Program-made: the position numbers and the translations under genes
Part shown: positions 35,047 through 42,660 of the stretch, one piece after another
Layout of the letters: the number at the start of each line of letters is the position of its first letter
Numbering within the stretch: position 1 is the first letter of the stretch
The notes under the pieces: generated by a model
Databases searched by the model: none
What the model saw: only the letters and a program-made list of their open reading frames with translations
What the model was told of the DNA's origin: nothing
Origin: Kitasatospora humi
Lineage (GTDB): Bacteria; Actinomycetota; Actinomycetes; Streptomycetales; Streptomycetaceae
Length of the DNA: 64,000 nt
Direction of reading: 5' to 3'
Assembly: GCF_020907985.1 (NCBI RefSeq)
Contig: NZ_JAJJPA010000007.1
Location: 177,470 to 241,469, forward strand

Positions 35047-36219
35047 TCAGGCTCCGGCCGCCTGCCACCGTCCGCCCCACGCACGGTACGCGGCCACTGC
35101 CACGGCCAGATCCTGCCAGGCCATCCCCACGCTCTTGAAGAAGCGCGGCCGGTCCAGCGGCACCGACACCACGCCGGAACCCCCTGCCCCAGCGGCCCCC
35201 ACAGCACCGGCCCCCGCACCCGTGACCAGCTCGGCGAGGTTCGTCCACTCCCTCGCGGCCTCCCCCCACGCGGCCTCCTCCCTCGCGGCCTGCTCCCACG
35301 CGGCCTGCTCTCGCGCCGCCGGTTCCCCCGCCGCCTGCCCCCGCGCGGGCTGCTCCCCCGCCGCCAGCGGGGCGGCGCCCTCGGGCGACAGCGCCAGCAG
35401 GAGGTCCCCGGCCTCGCGCAGCGCCACCGCACGCGCCTCCACGTAGCAGGCGGACCGCCGTACCAGCGCACTGTCGACCTCGCGCCCGGTCGGCGAGTGC
35501 GAGCCGACGGCAGCCACGGCAGCGTGGTCGGGGACCCGGCCACCGTCGAAGAGCGGCTCGGTGGCGGTCGTGCAGCAGACCACCAGGTCCGCATCGGCGA
35601 CCGCGTCCGGCGTACCGCTCGCCGCCGCCAGCCCGAGCCGCTCTGCGTGGGCCACCAGCTCGGCCACCGGCCCGGACCGCCGACCGACGACGGTGACCCG
35701 CTCCAGCGGGCGCACCCCGCGCAGCGCGTCCAGGTGCCCGTAGGCCTGCGGGCCCGTCCCGAACAGCACCAGATGGCTGGCGGTCGGTGCGGCAAGGCGG
35801 TCCAGGGCGAGCGCGGTCACGGCCGGGGTGCGCAGCGCGGTGAGCGCGGCGCCATCCAGCAGTGCCAGCGGCAGCAGGGTCGCCCCGTCCAGCAGGAGGT
35901 AGCTGCCGGTGATCCGGGGCAGGCCCCGCTCGGGGTTCCGCGGCGCCACGCCGGCGATCTTCACTCCGGCGTACTCGGCGGTCGCGGCCGGCATCAGCAG
36001 CAGTTCCCCGCTCGGCACCGGCACTCCGAGACGGGCCGGGCAGGACTCCGGATCGAGGCCGCCCTGGAGCACCTCGGTGAGGGCCGCGACGGCGTCGGCC
36101 GGACTCAGGCGCACCGGCACCATGGGCAGCGCCCCCGGGGCCTGACCCCCGGGGGCGGCCCCGGGCGCGGCTCCCCCGCCGGTAGCCGCGCCCGGGGCCG
36201 CAGGGTCGGACCGTGTCAC
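35047..36219 (-). CDS. Ornithine cyclodeaminase/mu-crystallin family, probable pyrroline-2-carboxylate reductase
   Basis: The 390-residue protein shows the family lysine (Lys87 in YAGVKIAG), RTPAVTALALD, and a Rossmann nucleotide site LVLFGTGPQAYGHLDAL. It ends with the typical FFKSVGMAWQDLAVAVAAY. In hydroxyproline clusters this family reduces pyrroline-2-carboxylate to L-proline. Residues 285-324 hold a pentapeptide repeat (AAREQ/AAWEQ variants) absent from normal family members; it interrupts the segment after VALREAGDLLLAL. The GTG start overlaps the upstream gene's stop (GTGA). Confidence 0.82.
   Translation of the reverse strand: MTRSDPAAPGAATGGGAAPGAAPGGQAPGALPMVPVRLSPADAVAALTEVLQGGLDPESCPARLGVPVPSGELLLMPAATAEYAGVKIAGVAPRNPERGLPRITGSYLLLDGATLLPLALLDGAALTALRTPAVTALALDRLAAPTASHLVLFGTGPQAYGHLDALRGVRPLERVTVVGRRSGPVAELVAHAERLGLAAASGTPDAVADADLVVCCTTATEPLFDGGRVPDHAAVAAVGSHSPTGREVDSALVRRSACYVEARAVALREAGDLLLALSPEGAAPLAAGEQPARGQAAGEPAAREQAAWEQAAREEAAWGEAAREWTNLAELVTGAGAGAVGAAGAGGSGVVSVPLDRPRFFKSVGMAWQDLAVAVAAYRAWGGRWQAAGA
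35248..35367 (-). repeat. 15-bp in-frame repeat inside the cyclodeaminase-family gene
   Basis: About eight degenerate 15-bp units encode Ala-Ala-Arg/Trp-Glu-Gln pentapeptides, a charged helical insertion of about 40 residues. Confidence 0.75.
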
Positions 36220-37424
36220 AACAGGAACCCCGTTCCCAACTCGTCCTGCTCATGGAGCACGAACCGGTGTTCGCCGGTGCGGTGCGCGAGGCCGGTCACC
36301 TCCGTCAGGTACGCCCCGTCACGCTCGCCGATCACCCGCCCGGTGAACACGCTGCCGATCACCGACTCGTGCCGCAACTCCTGCCCGGTTCGCAGCGCGC
36401 CCTCGTCCGCGAGCAGCGCCAGCCGGGCCGAGGTGCCCGAACCGCAGGGCGAGCGGTCGATCTGCCCGTCCGCGAAGACGGTGACATTGCGCTGCACCGG
36501 ACCTGCCGGACCGTCATCCAGCTCCTGGTGGAAGATCACCCCGTACAGCTCGTACCGGTCGAGCAGTTCGCGGCGGAGCTCACGCCCGAGCGCGGTCAGC
36601 TCCGGAAGGGTCCTCAGCGACACCTCCGGCACCCGCATCGAGGCGTACACCGCACCGGCGTCGGCCAGGTCGACCGTCACCGGACCGTCCCCGACCCCGC
36701 CCGCTCCGGGCGCCCCTGCCCGCGGACCGTTCAGCCGCACCCCCCGCTCCAGCACCCGGGTGGGCACGTTGCGGAAGGTCACCGCCGTGGTCCGCCCGCC
36801 GGTCCGGTGCACCACGGCGGCGACCCGGCCGGACGGCACGTCGATCCGGACCAGCGCCCGCCCGTCCTCCGGCGCGGCCACCAGCCCGCTGTCCACCGCC
36901 CAGGCACCGAGTGCGATGGTGCCGTGCCCACATGCGGTGGAGTAGCCGTCCTTGTGGAAGAAGAGCACCCCGAGGTGGGCCTCGTCGTCGTCCGGCGGCA
37001 CCAGGAAACCGCCGTACATCCCGGCGTGTCCGCGCGGTTCCCGGGTGAGCAGCCGGCGCACCGTGTCCAGCGCGCTGGGCCGCGGTTCGGTCGGTCGCCC
37101 GCCGGCGCCGATCGCGATGGCCCGCCGCTCGGCCACGGTGTCCCCGGCGATCGGCGGCAGCCCGGCCGGCACGATCCGAAAGGGCTCCCCGGCGGTGTGG
37201 TAGTCGACGGTCTCGACAACCAACCCACCGCCGACCACCCCACCGGCACGGCCCGCCCCACCACCGACCAGCCCACCACCGACCAGCCCACCACCAGCCG
37301 CCCCACCACCGACCAGCCCACCACCAGCCGCCCCACCACCGACCAGCCCACCACCAGCCGCCCCACCACCGACCAGCCCACCATCAGCCGCCCCACCACC
37401 GGCCGGCCGGCCGCCACCGCCCAT
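36216..37424 (-). CDS. Proline racemase superfamily enzyme (trans-3-hydroxyproline dehydratase-like) with Gly-rich N-terminal tail
   Basis: The core (from about residue 67, VETVDYHTAGEPFRIV) is a proline-racemase-superfamily protein. Its VLFFHKDGYSTACGHGTIALG segment resembles trans-3-hydroxy-L-proline dehydratases, yet both catalytic cysteines are present: Cys165, and Cys327 in DRSPCGSGTSA. In known dehydratases the second cysteine is replaced by Thr. Epimerase/racemase chemistry is therefore as likely as dehydration. The first 66 residues are Gly/Ala/Leu/Val decapeptide repeats. The ATG at 37424 overlaps the upstream stop (TGATG), supporting that start; a start near residue 65 is the alternative. 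Confidence 0.82.
   Translation of the reverse strand: MGGGGRPAGGGAADGGLVGGGAAGGGLVGGGAAGGGLVGGGAAGGGLVGGGLVGGGAGRAGGVVGGGLVVETVDYHTAGEPFRIVPAGLPPIAGDTVAERRAIAIGAGGRPTEPRPSALDTVRRLLTREPRGHAGMYGGFLVPPDDDEAHLGVLFFHKDGYSTACGHGTIALGAWAVDSGLVAAPEDGRALVRIDVPSGRVAAVVHRTGGRTTAVTFRNVPTRVLERGVRLNGPRAGAPGAGGVGDGPVTVDLADAGAVYASMRVPEVSLRTLPELTALGRELRRELLDRYELYGVIFHQELDDGPAGPVQRNVTVFADGQIDRSPCGSGTSARLALLADEGALRTGQELRHESVIGSVFTGRVIGERDGAYLTEVTGLAHRTGEHRFVLHEQDELGTGFLL
37291..37380 (-). repeat. 30-bp tandem repeat, three exact copies
   Basis: Identical units at 37291-37320, 37321-37350 and 37351-37380, with partial copies on both sides (about 37262-37402). They encode the GLVGGGAAGG decapeptide tail of the racemase-family protein. 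Confidence 0.9.
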
Positions 37425-38782
37425 CAGACGGTCCCCGCCGGCAGCAGCGAGACGGTGCGGCTGGCGGTGTAGAACTCCAGCGCCGCCTGCCCCTGCTCCT
37501 TGGCCCCGTACGAGGCCGCCCCGGAGCCGCCGAACGGCAGGTGGAAGTCGACCCCGCTGGACGGCGCGTTGATCCGCACCATGCCGGCCGCCAGCCGGTC
37601 GGCGGCGGCCAGCGCCACGTCCAGGTCGGCGGTGTGCACGGAGGCGGAGAGGCTGTGCCGGGTGCTGTTGGCCAGCGCGACGGCCTCGTCCAGGTCGGCG
37701 GCGGGCAGCAGCACGGCCAGCGGCCCGAAGAACTCCTCACCCAGCAGCGGATGCCCCTGCGGCACCGCCTCCAGCAGTGTGGGCTCGATGAACCAGCCTG
37801 CGCCGTCCGCCGCCTGGCCGCCCGTCACGACAGCCGCCCCGCCGGCGACCGCCGAGCCGATCGCCCCGGCCAGCCGGTCCCGCGCGGCGGCGGAGATCAC
37901 CGGCCCCTTCTCCACCGCGGGCAGTGCCTTCGCGATGGCCTCGCGCAGCGGCTGGTAAGCGTCGCCGACCGCGATCACCCGGCTGGTGGCGGTGCACTTC
38001 TGACCGGCGTAACCGGCGATGGCGTACGCCAGGTGCGCGGCGGCCTGCTCGATGTCGGCACCGGGCAGCACGATGGCCGCGTTGACCCCGCCCATCTCGG
38101 CCTGCACCGGCACGCCGCGCTCGGCGCTGACCCGCACCACCGAGCCGCCGACCGCCGTGGAGCCGGTGAACGACACCACGTCGGCCGCCTCGACCAGGGC
38201 GCCGCCTTCCACCGCGGCACCGGGCACCACGGTGAGGACGTCCGCCGGCAGGTCCAGCAGTTCGGCCAGTCGCAGCGCGCAGGCGGTGGCCTCCGGGGCG
38301 GGCTTGAGCACCACGGTGTTGCCCACGGCCAGCGCCGGGGCGAGCTTCCAGACCGGGATCGCCAGCGGGAAGTTCCACGGCGTGACCAGGCCGGCCACGC
38401 CGTGCGGCCGGCGCCTGGTGAAGAGCAGCCCGGCGCCGGCCGCCGTCTCGTGCACCGCACCGGTGGCGGCGTAGGGGGCCTGCGCGTAGTAGCGCAGGAT
38501 GGAGACCGTCCTCGCCACTTCGCCGCGTGCCTCGGAGAGCGGCTTGCCGACCTCGCGGAGCACCAGCTCGGCCAGTTCGCCGGCGTGCCCGGCCACCGCG
38601 TCGGCGGCCCGGTCGAGCGCGGCGGAGCGCGCCGCGGCGCCGGCGGCCAGCCAGCCCGGCTGCGCGGCGCGGGCGCGCTCGACGGCGGCCGCGACGCCGT
38701 CGGCGCCGGCGGCCTGGACCTCGACCACCAGGTCGGTCGGGTCCGCGGGGTTGTACGACAGAACACTCGCACCAGCGGTCAC
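37424..38782 (-). CDS. Aldehyde dehydrogenase, probable 2-oxoglutarate semialdehyde dehydrogenase
   Basis: The 452-residue enzyme has the ALDH motifs PWNFPLAIP (Asn137), the general base Glu229 in QAEMGG, the nucleophile Cys263 in GQKCTATSR, and EEFFGPLAVL. In the hydroxyproline pathway this step oxidises 2-oxoglutarate semialdehyde to 2-oxoglutarate with NAD(P)+. The GTG start overlaps the epimerase stop by 4 bp and the stop overlaps the next ATG, so the operon is tightly coupled. The substrate is assigned from context. Confidence 0.88.
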   Translation of the reverse strand: MTAGASVLSYNPADPTDLVVEVQAAGADGVAAAVERARAAQPGWLAAGAAARSAALDRAADAVAGHAGELAELVLREVGKPLSEARGEVARTVSILRYYAQAPYAATGAVHETAAGAGLLFTRRRPHGVAGLVTPWNFPLAIPVWKLAPALAVGNTVVLKPAPEATACALRLAELLDLPADVLTVVPGAAVEGGALVEAADVVSFTGSTAVGGSVVRVSAERGVPVQAEMGGVNAAIVLPGADIEQAAAHLAYAIAGYAGQKCTATSRVIAVGDAYQPLREAIAKALPAVEKGPVISAAARDRLAGAIGSAVAGGAAVVTGGQAADGAGWFIEPTLLEAVPQGHPLLGEEFFGPLAVLLPAADLDEAVALANSTRHSLSASVHTADLDVALAAADRLAAGMVRINAPSSGVDFHLPFGGSGAASYGAKEQGQAALEFYTASRTVSLLPAGTV

Positions 38783-39783
38783 AGCAGGAACCCTTCGGGG
38801 AACGGGTCGGTCGGGTCGAGGAAGTACTGCGCGGTTCCGGTGACCCAGGCCCGCCCGGTCACGGTGGGGGTCACTGCGGGCCGGCCGGCCACCTCGGTCT
38901 CCTCGACCAGCCGGCCGATGAACCGGGTACCGATGAAGGACTCGTTCACGAAGTCCTGCTCCAGCGGGAGTTCGCCGCGCGCGTGCAGTTGGGCCATCCG
39001 GGCCGAGGTGCCGGTGCCGCACGGCGAGCGGTCGAACCAGCCGGGGTGGATGGCCATCGCGTGCCGCGAGTGCGCCGCGTCCGAGCCCGGGGCGGCCAGG
39101 TAGACGTGGTGCACGCTGTGGAAGGACGGTTCCAACGGGTGCACCGGGCGCTGCTCGGAGGCGTTGATCGCGTCCATCAGCGCAAGACCGGCCTGGAGGA
39201 TCTCCTGCTTGCGGGCCCGCTCGAACGGCAGCCCGAACTCGGCCAGCGGCAGGATCGCGTAGAAGTTGCCGCCGAACGCCAGGTCGTAGCTGACGCTCCC
39301 CCAGCCGGGAACATCGATCTTGCGGTCCAGCTCGACCGAGTACGCGGCCACGTTGCGGATGGTGACCGCGGTGGCGGCGCCGTTCTCCACCCGCACCTCG
39401 GCGGTGACCAGCCCGGCGGGGGTGTCCAGGCGCACGGTGGTGACCGGTTCGACCACCGGCACCATGCCGGTCTCCACCAGTACGGTGGCCACCCCGATGG
39501 TGCCGTGGCCGCACATCGGCAGCAGCCCGGAGACCTCGATGAAGAGCACTCCGTAGTCCGCGTCGGGCCGGGTCGGCGGTTGCAGGATCGCTCCGCTCAT
39601 CGAGGCGTGGCCGCGCGGCTCGTACATCAGCAGGGTGCGGAACTGGTCCAGGTTCTGCTGGAAGTGGATCCGCCGCTCGGCCATGGTGGCTCCGGGGATC
39701 ACCCCGAAGCCGCCGGTGATCACCCGGGTGGGCATGCCCTCGGTGTGCGAGTCAACGGCGTGGAAGACATGGCGAGTACGCAA
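38779..39783 (-). CDS. 4-hydroxyproline 2-epimerase (proline racemase family)
   Basis: The 334-residue protein has both catalytic cysteines: Cys91 in PMCGHGTIG and Cys255 in FDRSPCGTGTSARMA. The sequence begins MRTRHVFHAVDSHTEGMPTR, typical of 4-hydroxyproline epimerases. It converts trans-4-hydroxy-L-proline to cis-4-hydroxy-D-proline, the first catabolic step. The start is a TTG at 39783 with AAAGGG 6 bases upstream. It lies between the DapA-family gene (40-bp gap) and the dehydrogenase. Confidence 0.91.
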   Translation of the reverse strand: MRTRHVFHAVDSHTEGMPTRVITGGFGVIPGATMAERRIHFQQNLDQFRTLLMYEPRGHASMSGAILQPPTRPDADYGVLFIEVSGLLPMCGHGTIGVATVLVETGMVPVVEPVTTVRLDTPAGLVTAEVRVENGAATAVTIRNVAAYSVELDRKIDVPGWGSVSYDLAFGGNFYAILPLAEFGLPFERARKQEILQAGLALMDAINASEQRPVHPLEPSFHSVHHVYLAAPGSDAAHSRHAMAIHPGWFDRSPCGTGTSARMAQLHARGELPLEQDFVNESFIGTRFIGRLVEETEVAGRPAVTPTVTGRAWVTGTAQYFLDPTDPFPEGFLL

Positions 39784-39823
39784 TGCTGACCCTTTCGTCG
39801 GATAACGCGGATGGCTCAGGCGG

Positions 39824-40732
39824 TCAGCGCAGGCCGTCGGCCAGCGCCTTCTCGGTGGCCGCGCGGACGGCCGTCTCGATGTCACCGCTCAGCGGCGCAC
39901 GCGGGGGCCGGACCGGACCGCCGGGGCGGCCGGCGATGTCCATCGAGAGCTTGATCGCCTGGACGAACTCCGTCTTGGAGTCCCAGCGCAGCAGCGAGTG
40001 CAGCGACTTGTAGAGCGGCACCGCGGTGTCCAGGTCCTTGGCGACGGCGGCCCGGTAGAGCGCGGCGGTGGCCTGCGGCAGTGCGTTCGGGTAGCCGGCG
40101 ATCCAGCCGACCGCGCCGGCCACCGCGAGCTCCAGCAGCACGTCGTCGGCGCCGATCAGCAGGTCGAGGCTGGGGGCGAGTTCGGCGATCTCGTACGCCC
40201 GGCGGACGTCGCCGCTGAACTCCTTGACCGCGACGATGTGGCCTGCCGCGTGCAGTTCGGCCAGCAGCGCGGGGACCAGGTCGACCTTGGTGTCGATCGG
40301 GTTGTTGTAGGCCACCACCGGCAGACCGGCCTTGGCCACTTCGGCGTAGTGGGCGCGCACCGCGGCGGCGTCGGCCCGGTAGGCGTTGGGCGGCAGCAGC
40401 AGCACCGAGCCGGCACCGGCCTCGGCGGCCTGATCGGCCCAGCGGCGGGACTCGGCGCTGCCGTAGGCGGCGACGCCGGGCATCACCCTGGCGCCGTCAC
40501 CGGCGGCCTCGACGGCGGTGGTGACGACGCGGGCGCGCTCCTCGGCGGTGAGGGTCTGGTACTCGCCGAGCGAGCCGTTGGGGACGACGCCGTCGCAGCC
40601 GTTGTCGATCAGCCAGCGGACGTGCTCGGCATAGGCGTCGTAGTCGACGGACAGGTCCTCGCGCAGCGGCAGTGCGGTGGCGACCATGATGCCGCGCCAG
40701 GGGCGGGTGCGGTCGTGGGTGGGGTTGGTCAC
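39824..40732 (-). CDS. DapA family protein, probable pyrroline-4-hydroxy-2-carboxylate deaminase
   Basis: The 302-residue class I aldolase-fold protein has a DHDPS-like layout: GVVPNGSLGEYQTLTAEER, the YNNP motif (VVAYNNPIDTK) with the family tyrosine, and the Schiff-base lysine in IVAVKEFSGDVRR. In hydroxyproline clusters it deaminates pyrroline-4-hydroxy-2-carboxylate to 2-oxoglutarate semialdehyde. GTG 40732 follows AAGGAGA. It is the first gene of the operon, and the candidate GntR operator lies 23 bp upstream. Confidence 0.89.
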   Translation of the reverse strand: MTNPTHDRTRPWRGIMVATALPLREDLSVDYDAYAEHVRWLIDNGCDGVVPNGSLGEYQTLTAEERARVVTTAVEAAGDGARVMPGVAAYGSAESRRWADQAAEAGAGSVLLLPPNAYRADAAAVRAHYAEVAKAGLPVVAYNNPIDTKVDLVPALLAELHAAGHIVAVKEFSGDVRRAYEIAELAPSLDLLIGADDVLLELAVAGAVGWIAGYPNALPQATAALYRAAVAKDLDTAVPLYKSLHSLLRWDSKTEFVQAIKLSMDIAGRPGGPVRPPRAPLSGDIETAVRAATEKALADGLR

Positions 40733-40754
40733 GAGAGCATCTCCTTGATGAGGT

Positions 40755-40766
40755 GTGACATTTTAC
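40755..40766 (+). promoter_or_regulatory. Candidate GntR operator GTGACATTTTAC
   Basis: This site lies 23 bp before the DapA-family gene, the first gene of the five-gene operon, and fits the consensus GTGACATNNTAC found at the GntR gene and the dehydrogenase operon. Here it is read on the plus strand, opposite to the other two. Confidence 0.6.
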
Positions 40767-40878
40767 AGACTGCCCGGAATGCGCACAAGAGGGCACTTGA
40801 ACACATGGCACGGACATTCGGACCAAGCCCGGACGCCCAGCTGTGGCCCGGACCTGCGGATGGACCCCGGACGCCCAG

Positions 40879-40909
40879 CCGGACGCCCAGGCCGTTCCCG
40901 GGCGTCCGG
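40879..40909 (-). terminator. Terminator of the D-hydroxyproline dehydrogenase operon
   Basis: A perfect 10-bp stem (40879-40888 with 40900-40909) and 11-base loop lie 9 bases past the stop of the last dehydrogenase gene. CGGACGCCCAG is repeated three times nearby. Confidence 0.65.
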
Positions 40910-40918
40910 ATGGGCCCG

Positions 40919-42352
40919 TCAGTCCTCCGGCAGCGCAGCGAGATCGCCGAGCCGGACCGGGCCGGAGAGCGGACGGGAGTCGGCGACCGGCTCGGCCATG
41001 CCGGCCAGGCAGGCCACCGCCGAGGAGCACATCCGCCCCTGGCACCAGCCCATGCCGGCCCGGGTGAGCAGCTTGACCGTCCGGGCGTCGGTGGCACCGA
41101 GCCGCTCGACCGCCTCGCCGATGGCCCCGGCGGTCACCTCCTCGCAGCGGCAGACCTCGGTCTCCGGACGCAGCCAGTCGGACCAGCCGGCACCCGGCCG
41201 GTGGGCGGCGGCCATCAGCTCGGCAAAGGCGCGCAAGCGGCGCCGCCGCGAGAGCAGGCCGGCCACCGGCGCCCGACCGGCGATCGCGAGCGCAGCCAAC
41301 TCGCCTTCAGCCAGTGCGAGTTCAGCACCACCGACGCCGCAGGTCTCGCCGGCCGCCCAGAGCCCGGGCACGCTGGTCAGCTGGCGCGCGTCGACGCGCA
41401 GCGCCACGGTGCCGTCCGGCACCACGCGGGTGGCGGCGCCCAGCTCGGTGGCGAGCTCCAGCTGCGGCACCAGGCCGTGGCCGATCGCCAGCGCGTCGCA
41501 CTCGATCCTGCGCTCGGTTCCGGGCACCGGCCGCCAGTCGGCGTCCAGCCGGGCCACCGTGACCGCCTCGACCCTCTCCCAGCCTCCGGCCGGGGCAACC
41601 CCCCTGCCGCCGTGCGCCTCCACGACGGCACTGGCCCGGTGCAGCCGCACCCGGTGACGGGCCAGCGCGGCGCCGTGCGCCACGCCTTCCGCCAGCTTGC
41701 CGGGCGTGGCGGCCAGCACGCCGGGGCGGCGGGCGTAGCCCAGGTAGGTCGAGGCCTCGACGATCGCCGGCACCTCGGCCCCGGCGGCGGTGAGCGAGGC
41801 GGCGGCGGCCAGCAGCAGCGGGCCGCTGCCCGCCACCACGATCCGCCGCCCGGGCAGCACCAGGCCGGCCTTGAGCATCGCCTGCGCCCCGCCCGCGGTG
41901 ACCACGCCGGGCAGCGTCCAGCCGGGGAACGGCAGCTGGCGCTCGTAGGCCCCGGTGGCCAGCAGCACGGCGGCGGCCCGCAGGGTGGCCCGGCCGCTGC
42001 CGTCGGCGCCGGTGGCGGCGTGCAGGCGCCAGGGCTCGCGCCGCTCCAGCAGGTGGACGTGGTGGTGCGGCAGGTAGGAGATCCGGCCGGCCGCGCGGTG
42101 GGCGGCAAGCCGGTCGGCGAGCTCGGCGAAGACCGGCCAGTGGTGGTGCAACCGGTCGGGCCGGGCGGCCCGCAGACCGGGGGCCGGGTGCCGGTAGTAC
42201 TGGCCGCCGGGTCGGGCCCCGGCGTCGATCAGCGCGCAGCGCAGGCCCTGGTCGGCGGCGGCCACCGCACCGGCGAGGCCGGCCGGGCCTGCGCCGATCA
42301 CGGCCAGGTCGTACGGGCCGCAGGGGTCCGCGTCAGACGGCGAGGTCGGCAT
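40919..42352 (-). CDS. FAD/[2Fe-2S] oxidoreductase, D-hydroxyproline dehydrogenase alpha-subunit-like (HcnB-like)
   Basis: The 477-residue flavoprotein has an N-terminal FAD site (VIGAGPAGLAGAVAAAD), a second nucleotide site (IVVAGSGPLLLAAAASL) and a C-terminal BFD-type [2Fe-2S] domain with four cysteines (VCRCEEVTAGAI, GMGWCQGRMC). This matches the alpha subunit of the hetero-oligomeric D-hydroxyproline/D-proline dehydrogenases and hydrogen cyanide synthase HcnB. The complex would oxidise cis-4-hydroxy-D-proline to pyrroline-4-hydroxy-2-carboxylate. It overlaps the small iron-sulfur gene by 20 bp. Confidence 0.88.
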   Translation of the reverse strand: MPTSPSDADPCGPYDLAVIGAGPAGLAGAVAAADQGLRCALIDAGARPGGQYYRHPAPGLRAARPDRLHHHWPVFAELADRLAAHRAAGRISYLPHHHVHLLERREPWRLHAATGADGSGRATLRAAAVLLATGAYERQLPFPGWTLPGVVTAGGAQAMLKAGLVLPGRRIVVAGSGPLLLAAAASLTAAGAEVPAIVEASTYLGYARRPGVLAATPGKLAEGVAHGAALARHRVRLHRASAVVEAHGGRGVAPAGGWERVEAVTVARLDADWRPVPGTERRIECDALAIGHGLVPQLELATELGAATRVVPDGTVALRVDARQLTSVPGLWAAGETCGVGGAELALAEGELAALAIAGRAPVAGLLSRRRRLRAFAELMAAAHRPGAGWSDWLRPETEVCRCEEVTAGAIGEAVERLGATDARTVKLLTRAGMGWCQGRMCSSAVACLAGMAEPVADSRPLSGPVRLGDLAALPED

Positions 42353-42647
42353 GGCCGTGGCCCTCCTGGGTGGTGACGGTGTCGCCGGGCTCCGCCGGGA
42401 GCAGGCACGTGCGCTGGTTGGGACGGCCGTTGACGGTGGCCAGGCAGTCGAAGCAGGCGCCGATCCCGCAGAACGCGCCGCGCGGCCGCCCGGCGCCCCG
42501 GGTGCGGCGCCAGGCCACGATGCCCTGGGCCCAGAGTGCGGCGGCGATGGTCTGCCCGGGCAGGGCGGGGATCGGGCGGCCGTCGAACTCGATGGTGTGG
42601 GCGGGCTCGGGCTCGGCGGCGGCCAGCCTGGCGGGGGTTCGGCGCAT
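42333..42647 (-). CDS. [2Fe-2S] small subunit of D-hydroxyproline dehydrogenase (HcnA-like)
   Basis: The 104-residue ferredoxin-like protein has cysteines at 60, 65, 68 and 81 (FCGIGACFDC, RTCL), the plant-type [2Fe-2S] spacing of HcnA-like subunits. It passes electrons between the two flavoprotein subunits. It lies between the HcnC-like gene (13-bp gap) and the HcnB-like gene (overlap), as in three-subunit enzymes. Confidence 0.88.
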   Translation of the reverse strand: MRRTPARLAAAEPEPAHTIEFDGRPIPALPGQTIAAALWAQGIVAWRRTRGAGRPRGAFCGIGACFDCLATVNGRPNQRTCLLPAEPGDTVTTQEGHGHADLAV

Positions 42648-42660
42648 GACGTCCTCGGGA

